From SG8-40 sp963792855 (GTDB taxonomy: Bacteria; Pseudomonadota; Gammaproteobacteria; Burkholderiales; Eutrophovitaceae): a stretch of DNA of 64,000 nt. Location of the stretch: positions 294,579-358,578 of the forward strand of contig CAWBXZ010000013.1 of assembly GCA_963792855.1 (NCBI GenBank), in the 5' to 3' direction. This document shows, piece by piece, positions 29,522 to 38,724 of this stretch. Under the pieces are notes generated by a model, which searched no databases, was not told the origin of the DNA, and saw nothing but the letters and a program-made list of their open reading frames with translations. Positions within the stretch are counted from its first letter, which is position 1, and every line of letters starts with the position of its first letter. Position numbers and translations under genes: made by a program.

Positions 29522-30156
29522 CAATTAGCGCTCAGCGCGTCCAGTTTGATCTGCACGACATCGCGCCAGGCGCTGTTCTCGGACGACTTCTCCAACGCCT
29601 GCTGGTATTGCGCCCGGGCCTCGGCCGCTTTGCCCTGGGCAACCAGCACATCACCGCGCAAATCCGCATACAGGCCGGCAAAAGCATCGCCCGGCGTGCC
29701 GTCAAGCTGCTTCAGAGCCGCATCGTATTGCGCCTGATCCAGCAACACGGCCGCCAGGCGCAAGCGCGCCAAGCCTTTTAGTTCATCGCTTTTCGCGTTC
29801 TCGACAGCCCATTGGAGCCGCTCCGCCGCGGCATCGAGATCTCCCGCCTGGCGCTCGGTCCCGGCGACCACCATCGCAGACATCGCCGCGTAAGGCGTGC
29901 CCGAATAGTTGGCGACGATTTCGCCTGCCACGGTGCGAATCTCGTTCACATCCCCTTTCGCAACCGCTTGCTCGAGCTTGACGAATTGCTGCGATGCTTC
30001 CGCTGCCTGCGTGCGCTTGTAGTGCTTCCATCCCTGCGTTCCGCCAACACCGACAATGAATGCCACTGCCGCGGCGATGACAAGCCGCCCATAGTCACGC
30101 CAGAACTGCTTCAGCGTATCAATCTGTTCCTGCTCTTCCAGGTCGTAAGTAGCCAT
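29521..30156 (-). CDS. yfgM: YfgM-like tetratricopeptide membrane protein
   Basis: This is a 211-residue bitopic protein: a short cytoplasmic N-terminus (YDLEEQEQIDTLKQFW), one membrane helix (LVIAAAVAFIVGVGG), and a periplasmic TPR-like helical domain. YfgM in E. coli is an ancillary subunit of the SecYEG translocon that works with PpiD and periplasmic chaperones. The hisS-yfgM-bamB context supports the assignment. Its stop overlaps the bamB start. Confidence 0.9.
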   Translation of the reverse strand: MATYDLEEQEQIDTLKQFWRDYGRLVIAAAVAFIVGVGGTQGWKHYKRTQAAEASQQFVKLEQAVAKGDVNEIRTVAGEIVANYSGTPYAAMSAMVVAGTERQAGDLDAAAERLQWAVENAKSDELKGLARLRLAAVLLDQAQYDAALKQLDGTPGDAFAGLYADLRGDVLVAQGKAAEARAQYQQALEKSSENSAWRDVVQIKLDALSAN

Positions 30157-30238
30157 TACCTAACTTTCCATATCCATGATTTGAATTCCGGTACTTCCCG
30201 CTTATTTTTCAAGCCGGCACTTCCGGGCAATCCCGCCA

Positions 30239-31504
30239 TCACTGCCCGGAAGTGCGAAACAGTTCGACGGCCTTGTCGACAGACAGCTTCTGCTGCTGCC
30301 CGCTGACACGCAACGGCTTGACCGACACGACCTCGCCGTGCGCCTCATCGTCCCCGATGATTGCGGCATAGCGCGCACCGCTGCCATCGGCGCGCTTCAT
30401 CTGCGACTTGAAACTGCCGCCGCCGCAATGCAGGACAACTGCCAGGCGGTGGTCACGCAGTGTTTCGGCCACCTTCCATGCGTAGCGGCTCGCCGCTTCT
30501 CCGGCATGCACCACGTAAACATCGGGAACCTGCGCACAGGGCGTACGGCCGGCCTCTTCAATCAATGCCAGAAGCCGTTCGATGCCCATCGCGAAACCGC
30601 AGGCAGCCGATGGTTTGCCGCCGATTTGCGTAAACAGCCCATCATACCTTCCGCCGGCACATACGGTGCCTTGCGCGCCCAGCCTCGTCGTGGTCCATTC
30701 GTAAACCGCGTCATTGTAGTAGTCGAGTCCGCGCACCAGTCGCGGATTGATGGTGTACCCGACACCAGCGGCACGCAACAACGACTGCAACTGATCGAAC
30801 GAAGCCAGCGACGCTTCGTCAAGATCGTCCTGCAGCCGCGGCGCCTGTTCGACAACGCCCTGCATTGCCGGGTTCTTGCTGTCGAGAACGCGCAGCGGAT
30901 TGGTATGCAAGCGGCGCCGGGAATCCTCATCGAGTTCGTCGATGCGTGATTCGAGATACTCGATAAGCCGCGAGCGGTATCGCGCCCGTGAATCGCTGCT
31001 GCCCAGCGAATTGATCTCGAGACGGATGTCATCGAGCCCGAGTTCCTTCCACAGCCGTGCCCCCATGATCATGTGCTCGGCATCGACCTCCGGCCCCCCG
31101 AATCCCAGCGCCTCCACGCCGACCTGATGGAACTGGCGAAACCGGCCCTTCTGGGGACGCTCATGGCGAAACATCGGCCCCCAGTAGAACACCCGGCACG
31201 GACCGTTGTACAAAAGATTGTGCTGGATCGCCGCGCGCACGCATGATGCGGTGCCTTCCGGACGCAATGTCAGGCTCTCGCCGTTGAGCTGGTCGATGAA
31301 GGTATACATCTCCTTCTCGACAATATCGGTGACTTCGCCGATCGAACGAACGAACAGCTCCGTTTTTTCCAGCACCGGCATGCGGATGTTTCGATAGCCA
31401 TAACTACCGAGCCAGCCGCGCACCGTTTGCTCGAAGAACTCCCACAGCGGGGTCTGGTCCGGCAATACGTCGTTCATTCCGCGAACTGCTTGGATGGCTT
31501 GCAT
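30239..31504 (-). CDS. hisS: Histidyl-tRNA synthetase
   Basis: HisS charges tRNA-His. The 421-residue class IIa synthetase has AVRGMNDVLP at the N-terminus, LTLRPEGTAS, motif 2 (YWGPMFRHERPQKGRFRQFH), the histidine-binding motif LVRGLDYYN, and motif 3 (AACGFAMGIERL), followed by the anticodon-binding domain. It lies in the ispG-hisS-yfgM order. It is distinct from the shorter paralogue HisZ at 21,864. Confidence 0.98.
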   Translation of the reverse strand: MQAIQAVRGMNDVLPDQTPLWEFFEQTVRGWLGSYGYRNIRMPVLEKTELFVRSIGEVTDIVEKEMYTFIDQLNGESLTLRPEGTASCVRAAIQHNLLYNGPCRVFYWGPMFRHERPQKGRFRQFHQVGVEALGFGGPEVDAEHMIMGARLWKELGLDDIRLEINSLGSSDSRARYRSRLIEYLESRIDELDEDSRRRLHTNPLRVLDSKNPAMQGVVEQAPRLQDDLDEASLASFDQLQSLLRAAGVGYTINPRLVRGLDYYNDAVYEWTTTRLGAQGTVCAGGRYDGLFTQIGGKPSAACGFAMGIERLLALIEEAGRTPCAQVPDVYVVHAGEAASRYAWKVAETLRDHRLAVVLHCGGGSFKSQMKRADGSGARYAAIIGDDEAHGEVVSVKPLRVSGQQQKLSVDKAVELFRTSGQ

Positions 31505-31545
31505 GCTGACTACTCTGGCGGTCGTATTCTGTGAAGGAGCTGGGC

Positions 31546-32817
31546 TCAGCCCGGTATCTGTTGTTCGCGAGCAGTCTCTTGAGTCTGCCTTGCGTTCGCG
31601 CCAAACCGGCGTTGCACGTATTGCTCGACGAGCACCTGAAACTCCTGGGCTATGCGCTCACCCTTGAGCGTCACCGCTTTTTCACCATCGATGAAAACCG
31701 GAGCGACCGGGCGCTCGCCCGAGCCCGGCAGGCTGATGCCGATATCGGCATGGCGGCTTTCGCCCGGCCCGTTCACCACGCAGCCCATCACCGCAACACG
31801 CATTTCCTCAACGCCCGGATAAACGGCGCGCCAGTGCGTCATCTGACTGCGCAGATAAGCCTGGATCTCGCCCGCCAGTTCCTGAAAATAGGTACTCGAT
31901 GTGCGGCCGCAACCGGGACAGGCAATCACCAGTGGTGCGAACGAACGCAACCCCATCGTCTGCAGGATTTCCTGCGCAACGGTCACTTCCCGCGTGCGGT
32001 CGCCTCCGGGGTCCGGTGTCAGCGAAACCCGGATCGTGTCGCCAATGCCTTCCTGGAGCAACACTGCCATCGCCGCCGTGGATGCGACGATGCCCTTGCT
32101 GCCCATACCTGCCTCGGTCAGCCCCAGGTGCAGCGGATAGTCGCAGCGCTGCGCCAGGCGGCGATACACGACAATGAGATCCTGCACGTCGCTCACCTTG
32201 CACGACAGGACGATGCGATCGCGCCCCAATCCGAGGTCCTCTGCCTGCTGCGCACTTTCCAGTGCTGACACCACCAGGGCCTCGCGCATCACTTCATCGG
32301 CTTCAGCCGGTTGTGCCCGGGCCGCGTTCTCATCCATCATCCGCGCCAGCAGCTGCTGATCCAGGCTTCCCCAGTTTACGCCGATGCGAACCGGTTTCTG
32401 ATACTCGCAGGCGGCCTGAATCATCGTCGCGAATTGCTCATCGCGCTTGGCGCCCTTGCCTACGTTGCCCGGATTGATCCGGTATTTGTCGAGTGCGGCC
32501 GCGCACTCGGGAAACTGCGACAACAGTCGATGGCCGTTGAAGTGAAAGTCTCCGACCAACGGTCCATGGATGCCCTTGTCGTTCAACCTTTGCCGCAAGG
32601 GCGCGACCGCGGCGGCGGCCTCCGCCGAATTGACGGTTATGCGGACCATTTCCGACCCGGCCGCGAACAGGGCTTCCACCTGGGCGAGCGTGGCGTCCAG
32701 GTCGGCCGTATCGGTATTGGTCATCGACTGAACGACGACCGGCTCCGTGCCGCCAATCACCACGTTGCCGACACGTACCGCAGTCGTGTTACGCCGAACC
32801 GGGAGTTGTGCTGCCAT
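31546..32817 (-). CDS. ispG: 4-hydroxy-3-methylbut-2-enyl-diphosphate synthase
   Basis: IspG is the [4Fe-4S] enzyme of the MEP pathway that makes HMBPP from the cyclic diphosphate. The 423-residue protein has a TIM-barrel N-terminal part (PVVVQSMTNTDT), then the cluster cysteines in IACPGCGRTS and VMGCVVNGPGE. The stretch between them (AYLRSQMTHWRAVYPGVEEM) is longer than in the 372-residue E. coli enzyme, a form I associate with betaproteobacteria. It lies between rodZ and hisS. Confidence 0.97.
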   Translation of the reverse strand: MAAQLPVRRNTTAVRVGNVVIGGTEPVVVQSMTNTDTADLDATLAQVEALFAAGSEMVRITVNSAEAAAAVAPLRQRLNDKGIHGPLVGDFHFNGHRLLSQFPECAAALDKYRINPGNVGKGAKRDEQFATMIQAACEYQKPVRIGVNWGSLDQQLLARMMDENAARAQPAEADEVMREALVVSALESAQQAEDLGLGRDRIVLSCKVSDVQDLIVVYRRLAQRCDYPLHLGLTEAGMGSKGIVASTAAMAVLLQEGIGDTIRVSLTPDPGGDRTREVTVAQEILQTMGLRSFAPLVIACPGCGRTSSTYFQELAGEIQAYLRSQMTHWRAVYPGVEEMRVAVMGCVVNGPGESRHADIGISLPGSGERPVAPVFIDGEKAVTLKGERIAQEFQVLVEQYVQRRFGANARQTQETAREQQIPG

Positions 32818-32828
32818 CGCCGTTACCG

Positions 32829-33698
32829 CTATTCGAGTGTCAGCCGCGCGACATCGACCCTGGTATGCAGGGACAGATTGATCGGCTTGCCGTTATATAC
32901 GAGGTCAACCCCTCCCGCATTCCCGATTATTACCGTGAGCGGCGGCGAACCGGTTATCAACCGCGCCACGCCCTGGGGGACGAGTTCGGCGAAAATGACC
33001 TCTCCGTACCTGTCGGTGACTTCCACCCACGACTCTTCGCGAAATCCGAGCTGCAAACGGCCCGGCTCAACTTGCGAAACGTTGCTGGCCGAAACACCGG
33101 CTTTGGCCGCAGCGCGCGGCGCACTCACGGCGGCCGGCTCGGGTTCGGGAACAATATCGGCGCCTGGCTCCGTTAACGGCACAACATCGTCGGTTCCGGC
33201 ATCGGGACCGGCAGCACCGCCATCCGGAGATTGCGAGGAGATCATGTCCCCCGGTACACCGCCAGCGGGTGCCGGTTCCTCTTGATGCATCAGCATCCAG
33301 GCCGCCACGCCTGCGACCAGAATCGCCGCAGCCAGAAAAAGCGGCATCACGCTTTTCTGCTCCCGGTCACCCGGTTCTTCGAGTGGCACGTCGATACCGT
33401 GATGGGCCGCCGGCTCGGGCTTGCGGGCCGCGGAGACCAGCTTGCGATCGGCGGCACTGATCAGCAATGCGGCATCGAGCCCCAGCAGCTTTGCGTAATT
33501 GCGCAGAAAACCGTGAACAAATACCGGGCTGCCGAATCCCTGGTAGTCGTCGCGCTCGAGCGCTTCGACCTGACGTATCGACAGCTTGAGGTGGCGCGAC
33601 ACGTCACCCACACTGAGGCTCTGCCGCCGACGTTCGTCGTGCAGCATGGCGCCGGCCGAATCAACCGGTTCCTTCTGCGCCTCGGCGGCGTCGTTCAT
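32829..33698 (-). CDS. rodZ: Cytoskeletal adaptor RodZ (HTH and DUF4115 domains)
   Basis: RodZ links the MreB cytoskeleton to the elongation machinery. The 289-residue protein has a cytoplasmic helix-turn-helix domain (about 17-85, with VGDVSRHLKLSIRQVEALE), one membrane helix (MPLFLAAAILVAGVAAWMLM, about residues 118-137), a Pro/Ala/Asp-rich periplasmic linker and a C-terminal DUF4115 beta domain. The start ATG 33698 shares its A with the pilW stop (TGATG). The order pilW-rodZ-ispG is conserved. Confidence 0.94.
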   Translation of the reverse strand: MNDAAEAQKEPVDSAGAMLHDERRRQSLSVGDVSRHLKLSIRQVEALERDDYQGFGSPVFVHGFLRNYAKLLGLDAALLISAADRKLVSAARKPEPAAHHGIDVPLEEPGDREQKSVMPLFLAAAILVAGVAAWMLMHQEEPAPAGGVPGDMISSQSPDGGAAGPDAGTDDVVPLTEPGADIVPEPEPAAVSAPRAAAKAGVSASNVSQVEPGRLQLGFREESWVEVTDRYGEVIFAELVPQGVARLITGSPPLTVIIGNAGGVDLVYNGKPINLSLHTRVDVARLTLE

Positions 33699-34465
33699 CA
33701 AAACTGCCCCATGTTGAACGCGCGCGTTTGCTCAGACGCGGGAAAGCGCCGGTTGAGTTGCGCGCCGTATGATTCCACGGCGACCATCTTTCCCAGTTTG
33801 TATTCGATTCGCGCGGCGAGCCACAGCGCATCAGGGCCGGCCACCACACCCTGTAAATGGCGCGTGATGAAGACCTCGGCGCTTTCGTATTCCGCGTTCC
33901 TGAACTGCAGATCCGCCAGATGGTACAAGGCTTGCGGCTGATCGGGCGCCAACGCCAGCGCGCGCCGCAGGAACTGTTCCGCCTGCAGGTAATTACCTTC
34001 ATTCTTCATGCATACGCCGGCGTTGACGTACGCAAACTCCGGCGTGCGGTACAGCGGATCGCTCAACGCCTTGTCGAAGTAACGCATGGCTTCAGCCGCC
34101 TGACCCTTCGAACAAAGCAACATGCCGTAATTGTTGTTGATGGACGGATCGTTCGGGTCGAGACGTATCGCACGCTGCATCACTTCCTGCGCCTTGTCGG
34201 TCTGTCCCAGCGCCAGGTGAATCAGTCCGAGCTGGTTGATCGCCGGCAGGTATTTGTCATCCGCAGCCAGAGCAATCTGTACTTCCTCCATCGCTACGTT
34301 GTACTGTCCTGCCCCGTAGTAGGCAATCGCCAGTTCGGTATGGATCCGCGCCCGGCTGAGTTCGGTCGGTTCTTCGGCGCCGGTCTCGTACGAAGCGGGA
34401 TTCCTGTTCTGGGCGCAAGCGCCAAGCAACAACGCCAGCGCGAGCAGTGCAAGAACCCGGATCAT
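33698..34465 (-). CDS. pilW: Type IV pilus biogenesis lipoprotein PilW/PilF
   Basis: PilF/PilW is the TPR pilotin lipoprotein that brings the PilQ secretin to the outer membrane. The 255-residue precursor has a lipoprotein signal ending in LLLGAC and about six TPR motifs (for example YLPAINQLGLIHLALGQTDK). The start chosen is ATG 34465 (MIRVLALLAL), which forms an ATGA overlap with the rlmN stop. No other pilus gene is in the window, so whether pili are made cannot be judged here. Confidence 0.92.
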   Translation of the reverse strand: MIRVLALLALALLLGACAQNRNPASYETGAEEPTELSRARIHTELAIAYYGAGQYNVAMEEVQIALAADDKYLPAINQLGLIHLALGQTDKAQEVMQRAIRLDPNDPSINNNYGMLLCSKGQAAEAMRYFDKALSDPLYRTPEFAYVNAGVCMKNEGNYLQAEQFLRRALALAPDQPQALYHLADLQFRNAEYESAEVFITRHLQGVVAGPDALWLAARIEYKLGKMVAVESYGAQLNRRFPASEQTRAFNMGQF

Positions 34466-35637
34466 GCGCCACGCTCCGCCATCCATTGCACCGTATGGCT
34501 CTCACGGTCGCTGCGGCGCGTACGCCGGTCGCGCACGCGTCCCGCCAATTGCCCGCAGGCGCCGTCGATATCGTCTCCGCGGGTCTTGCGCACCGTGGCC
34601 ACCATTCCCGAATCGACGAGTATTTCCTGGAATGCGCGCACGCGCGCCTCGGGCGACCGGGAAAATCCGGAGTCGGAGAACGCGTTGAACGGTATGAGAT
34701 TGAACTTGCAAGGCACGTCCCGCGTCAACGCCACCAGCTCACGGGCATGCCCGGCGCTGTCGTTGACACCGTCGAGCATGATGTACTCGAAGGTCACGAA
34801 GTCCCTGGGTGCGCCCTTGCGCTGCCATTTGGCATCCGCAATGTCGTCACCCAGGGACGAATCCACGTAACGCTGGCAAGCGGCGAGTAATTCGCGCAGC
34901 GGGTATTTTTTGTTGATCGGCACGAGCTGGTCGCGTAACGCATCGTTGGGCGCATGCAATGAAATCGCCAGCGCTACCGGGCATTCTTCGCGCAACCTGT
35001 CGATTGCCGGAACAATGCCCGAGGTCGACAGCGTCAGGCGCCGCCGCGACAGTCCATAGGCATTGTCGTCGAGCATGATGCGCATGGCGCGAACGACGTT
35101 GTTGAAGTTCGCCAGCGGTTCCCCCATCCCCATCAGCACGACGTTGCTGACCGGACGTGCGGTGTCCTCTCGCCCCAGCCGGGTTTGCTCCGGCTGCGCG
35201 CCCAGCGCGCGCACCGCCCACCAAAGTTGGCCGACGATTTCGGCGGTGGACAGGTTGCGGTTGAATCCCTGGCGGCCGGTCGCGCAAAAAGCACACTCGA
35301 GCGCACAGCCGACCTGCGACGAAATACACAGGGTGCCGCGATTGGCTTCGGGAATGAAAACCGTTTCGACCGCATTACCCTCACCTGCGGACAATAACCA
35401 CTTGCGCGTACCGTCGCTCGCTTCCGAGCCTGACACCTGATGCGGAATCTCGATGACGGTCTGCGCCGTGAGCTTGTCGCGCAAAGACTTTGACAGATCC
35501 GTCATGCACGCGAAGTCCGTCACTCCGTTCTGATGTATCCAGCGCAGGACCTGTCGCGCGCGAAACGGTTTTTCGCCCAGCTCGGCGAAAAAAGCAGTCA
35601 GTGCGCGCGCGTCCAGGTCGAGCAGGTTTACCATCAT
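34462..35637 (-). CDS. rlmN: Dual-specificity 23S rRNA/tRNA adenine-C2 methyltransferase RlmN
   Basis: RlmN is a radical-SAM enzyme that methylates C2 of A2503 in 23S rRNA and A37 in some tRNAs. The 391-residue protein has the cluster motif CALECAFCATG, the substrate-binding VLMGMGEPLANF and LAISLHAPND motifs, and the mechanistic C-terminal cysteine in DDIDGACGQLAG. The start ATG 35637 overlaps the ndk stop by one base, and the stop overlaps pilW. Confidence 0.97.
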   Translation of the reverse strand: MMVNLLDLDARALTAFFAELGEKPFRARQVLRWIHQNGVTDFACMTDLSKSLRDKLTAQTVIEIPHQVSGSEASDGTRKWLLSAGEGNAVETVFIPEANRGTLCISSQVGCALECAFCATGRQGFNRNLSTAEIVGQLWWAVRALGAQPEQTRLGREDTARPVSNVVLMGMGEPLANFNNVVRAMRIMLDDNAYGLSRRRLTLSTSGIVPAIDRLREECPVALAISLHAPNDALRDQLVPINKKYPLRELLAACQRYVDSSLGDDIADAKWQRKGAPRDFVTFEYIMLDGVNDSAGHARELVALTRDVPCKFNLIPFNAFSDSGFSRSPEARVRAFQEILVDSGMVATVRKTRGDDIDGACGQLAGRVRDRRTRRSDRESHTVQWMAERGA

Positions 35638-36062
35638 CAGCGTGAATACACGTTCATGGTCGGGAAGAAATAGGCGATTTCGATCGCGGCGTTTTCCGGC
35701 GAGTCGGAACCATGCACGGCATTGGCGTCAATGCTGTCCGCAAAATCTGCGCGTATCGTGCCCTTGTCTGCTTTCTTCGGATCGGTAGCGCCCATCAGGT
35801 CGCGATTTTTCTGGATGGCGCTTTCGCCTTCCAGCACTTGTATCGACACCGGGCCAGATGTCATGAACTTGATAAGGTCCTTGAAAAAAGGCCGGTCCTT
35901 GTGCACTGCGTAAAACCCGGCGGCCTCCGCTTCCGACAGCAGCGCCATGCGCAGGGCGACGATTTTCAGGCCTGCGGCTTCGAAGCGCGACAGGATCTGC
36001 CCGATCGCGTTCTTCGCGACGGCGTCTGGTTTGATGATGGACAAGGTACGTTCAACAGCCAT
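35637..36062 (-). CDS. ndk: Nucleoside diphosphate kinase
   Basis: Ndk balances nucleoside triphosphates through a phosphohistidine intermediate. The 141-residue protein begins AVERTLSIIKPDAV and has the active-site motif NAVHGSD with the catalytic histidine at residue 117. A GGAG site precedes ATG 36062. It is the first gene of the run ndk-rlmN-pilW-rodZ-ispG-hisS-yfgM-bamB-der-hfq-hflXKC and has a candidate promoter upstream (36103-36111). Confidence 0.97.
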   Translation of the reverse strand: MAVERTLSIIKPDAVAKNAIGQILSRFEAAGLKIVALRMALLSEAEAAGFYAVHKDRPFFKDLIKFMTSGPVSIQVLEGESAIQKNRDLMGATDPKKADKGTIRADFADSIDANAVHGSDSPENAAIEIAYFFPTMNVYSR

Positions 36063-36102
36063 TGGTGCTCCGCTTTTTTTGGGGTTTCGTAAAAATTTCA
36101 GA

Positions 36103-36111
36103 AGGATAGCA
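36103..36111 (-). promoter_or_regulatory. Candidate extended -10 promoter of ndk
   Basis: On the minus strand TGCTATCCT matches the extended -10 pattern TGnTATnnT, about 40 bases before the ndk ATG. A poor -35 (TTCCTT) lies 17 bases upstream. The surrounding sequence is AT-rich compared with the rest of the window. Confidence 0.4.
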
Positions 36112-36235
36112 TTTTCACTTGATCAAAGGAATGAATCCTTGGGCGACAACGCGGCAGCGACCCACGCCATTGCAACGGCGCTGCCGTCAGAGACTGTGCG
36201 CCGGGGGTCCCTCGGCACATCACGCCCGCATCAGT

Positions 36236-37558
36236 TCAGCCGGTCACCCATTCCACCGTCCAGGAAGCCTCGTCCGGCCCGGCCTGGAATTCCGCGGCGG
36301 CACCCAGACCCGGCACGAATGCCAGCCGTTCACCACAGAGCAGCAACGGCGTTCGTTCGCGCATCCACGGTGCGACATTGGCCTCCTGATACAGCTTTCG
36401 CAGGCAACGGTGCGGCCGGTTGGCCGCCAGCGCCATGCGCTCGCCACCGCCGCGAAAGGCGACGCTGACGGCGGCTTGTTGCAGCTTCTGCGCGGACAAA
36501 CCGCTGCCGGTCGCGCGTCGAAAACGCAATTCACCGAGGCCTGCCGGCAGCGGCTGGCGATCCGCCCCGCGCCATTGCGCGCGCCATCCCGCCGGCACCT
36601 CGAGATTCCTGACGACATGCAGGTTGCCGCGGTGGCGGCGCAGGCTGAAATCGCCAATGTCCACTCTCACCTGCGCGTCCCGCCTTGCCGCGAAGGCCTG
36701 GCGCAGGGCTTCGCGCAGCATCGCGCGGCGTGGCGGCGGGTATCCCAGATCCGCAATCAGGCTGCGTAATACGTTGTATGCCCGCGGGGCAGGCCACGAC
36801 CGGACATGTTCGAGCGCAATGGCGTCTCCAGCCCGTACCGCCGCCAGATCCTGCCGGCCAAGAATCTCGCTGAGTTCCGCCGCGTCCGCCAGGTTGCGGC
36901 TGGTCCGCGACAGCGTTGTCCGGTAAGCCGGAAAGCGCTCTGCGATCACCGGCAGAACCTTGTGGCGCAGGAAATTCCGGTCGTAATCCAGTTCGGCATT
37001 CGAATCGTCTTCGATCCAGTTCAAGGCATTCGAACCGGCGAATCCGGCAAGTTGCGCGCGCGTCAGCGTCAGAAACGGGCGCAACAGCGCCGGACCACTG
37101 GCGCCAAGGGACCGCAACACCGGCATCGCGCCAAGCCCTTTCGCGCCGGCACCGCGCAATAACTGCAGCAGGAACGTTTCAGCCTGATCATCCTGGTGAT
37201 GTGCCAGCAGCAGGTAATCCGCTTTCAGGCCGGCATACACGGCATATCGCTGCTCCCTCGCCGCCGCCTCGGTGCCGAGTCCGGAGGACGGCGCGACGGT
37301 CACCTGCGCCACCGACAACGGCACGTCAAGCTGCTGGCACAAGCGGGCGCAGAACGCGGCCCACTGCGCGGCGCGCGGGTGCAGTCCATGGTTGACATGC
37401 ACCGCACTCAGACGCAGGTCGAACGGCTTCGCCAGACCAGCCATCACGTGCAACAGGACCACCGAGTCGAGCCCGCCGCTCAGGCCCACGCACACGCTGC
37501 AGCCTCTCAGCGCATGGGCATCGAGCACTTGCCTGGTACGCGCAACGACGTCAGTCAT
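36236..37558 (-). CDS. tilS: tRNA(Ile)-lysidine synthetase
   Basis: TilS converts C34 of the CAU-anticodon tRNA-Ile to lysidine so that it reads AUA. The 440-residue protein has the PP-loop ATPase motif GLSGGLDSVVLLH (around residue 25-37), the LAHHQDDQAETFLLQLLRG segment, the TilS substrate-binding domain and a C-terminal domain. It lies downstream of accA, as in many proteobacteria, but an intrinsic terminator lies between the two genes. After its stop, an 8-bp stem (CGGCAGCG/CGCTGCCG, 36152-36186) has no T-run. Confidence 0.95.
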   Translation of the reverse strand: MTDVVARTRQVLDAHALRGCSVCVGLSGGLDSVVLLHVMAGLAKPFDLRLSAVHVNHGLHPRAAQWAAFCARLCQQLDVPLSVAQVTVAPSSGLGTEAAAREQRYAVYAGLKADYLLLAHHQDDQAETFLLQLLRGAGAKGLGAMPVLRSLGASGPALLRPFLTLTRAQLAGFAGSNALNWIEDDSNAELDYDRNFLRHKVLPVIAERFPAYRTTLSRTSRNLADAAELSEILGRQDLAAVRAGDAIALEHVRSWPAPRAYNVLRSLIADLGYPPPRRAMLREALRQAFAARRDAQVRVDIGDFSLRRHRGNLHVVRNLEVPAGWRAQWRGADRQPLPAGLGELRFRRATGSGLSAQKLQQAAVSVAFRGGGERMALAANRPHRCLRKLYQEANVAPWMRERTPLLLCGERLAFVPGLGAAAEFQAGPDEASWTVEWVTG

Positions 37559-37579
37559 GACGGCGGCGCGAACGCTGCC

Positions 37580-37609
37580 ACAAACAAAATACCCCGCCTT
37601 GGCGGGGTA
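37580..37609 (-). terminator. Intrinsic terminator of accA
   Basis: A hairpin with an 8-bp stem (TACCCCGC/GCGGGGTA, 37590-37609) and a four-base loop is followed on the minus strand by ATTTTGTTTG. It lies 23 bases past the accA stop and 22 bases before the tilS start, so tilS probably relies on readthrough or its own weak promoter. Confidence 0.8.
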
Positions 37610-37632
37610 GTCTGCGGGGTTTTCCCTGCGGG

Positions 37633-38595
37633 TCAGTCACCGCCGTTGAACTTGCCGTATCCGAGCAACCTCTCGAAACGCTTTTCGAGCAAGTCGTCGA
37701 TCGGCTTGCCTTTCAATGCCTTCATGGCGTCCTGCAATGACTTCTTCATGATCTGCATCATCGCCTCCTGATCCCGATGGGCGCCGCCCAGGGGTTCGTT
37801 GATGATCTTGTCAATCAGGCCAAGCGACTTCAACCGGCTGGCGGTAATCCCGAGCGCCTCCGCGGCGGTTGATGCCTTCTCTGCGCTCTTCCAGAGAATC
37901 GAGGCACACCCCTCGGGCGAAATCACGGAATAGATCGAGTACTGCAGCATCTGCGTCAGATCGCCAACCGCAATCGCCAGCGCGCCCCCGGAGCCCCCTT
38001 CGCCGATAATCGTCACAATAACGGGAACGCGCAACTCGGCCATCGCAAACAAATTGCGGCCGATTGCCTCGGATTGGCCGCGCTCCTCCGCACCAACACC
38101 CGGATAGGCGCCAGGCGTATCAACGAAAGTGAGAACCGGTATCGAGAACCGCTCGGCCAGGCGCATCAGCCGCAACGCCTTTCGGTAGCCTTCGGGTTTG
38201 GGCATGCCGAAATTTCGGAACAGCTTTTCCTTGGTGTCGCGCCCCTTCTGATGACCGATCACCATCACCGACTGGCCACCGAAACGCGCCAGGCCGCCAA
38301 CAATGGAAGGATCGTCGGCGAACGCGCGATCGCCGTGCAACTCCTCGAAATCGGGGAACAACGCAGTGATGTAGTCGAGCGTATAGGGCCGCTGCGGGTG
38401 ACGCGCGACCTGCGATATCTGCCAGGAAGACAACTTGGCGTAAACGTCCTTGGTCAGGGACGCGCTTTTCTTTTGCAGACGCTCGATCTCGGCTGAAATA
38501 TCGACAGCGGAATCGCTCTGACCATAGCGCAGCTGCTCGATCTTTCCTTCCAGCTCGGCGACCGACTGCTCAAAATCCAGAAATGTCGTTTTCAT
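37633..38595 (-). CDS. accA: Acetyl-CoA carboxylase carboxyltransferase alpha subunit
   Basis: AccA with AccD transfers CO2 from biotin to acetyl-CoA, the first committed step of fatty acid synthesis. The 320-residue protein has the crotonase-type core with PVLTFVDTPGAYPGVGAEERG and the IGEGGSGGALA oxyanion-hole segment. It begins with the typical LDFEQSVAELEGKIEQL helix. accD is not in this window. Confidence 0.97.
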   Translation of the reverse strand: MKTTFLDFEQSVAELEGKIEQLRYGQSDSAVDISAEIERLQKKSASLTKDVYAKLSSWQISQVARHPQRPYTLDYITALFPDFEELHGDRAFADDPSIVGGLARFGGQSVMVIGHQKGRDTKEKLFRNFGMPKPEGYRKALRLMRLAERFSIPVLTFVDTPGAYPGVGAEERGQSEAIGRNLFAMAELRVPVIVTIIGEGGSGGALAIAVGDLTQMLQYSIYSVISPEGCASILWKSAEKASTAAEALGITASRLKSLGLIDKIINEPLGGAHRDQEAMMQIMKKSLQDAMKALKGKPIDDLLEKRFERLLGYGKFNGGD

Positions 38596-38724
38596 TTGTG
38601 CCTATTCTAGAACCTATCCGGCAATTGTTCACGTTCCGCAAAACACCGCCACATGCGCCACGCGGGCAAGCGCCGTCCATGCCAGGCGCATGCCTTGCCG
38701 CGTCGTCGCGTTGCGGGCCAGTGG

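Noticed and set aside
36152..36186. Terminator after tilS
   Set aside because: A good 8-bp stem exists, but the loop is 19 bases and no T-run follows on the minus strand.
38650..38715. Terminator after the gamma-glutamyltransferase gene
   Set aside because: GC-rich complementary stretches are present but the stem is bulged and no T-run follows.
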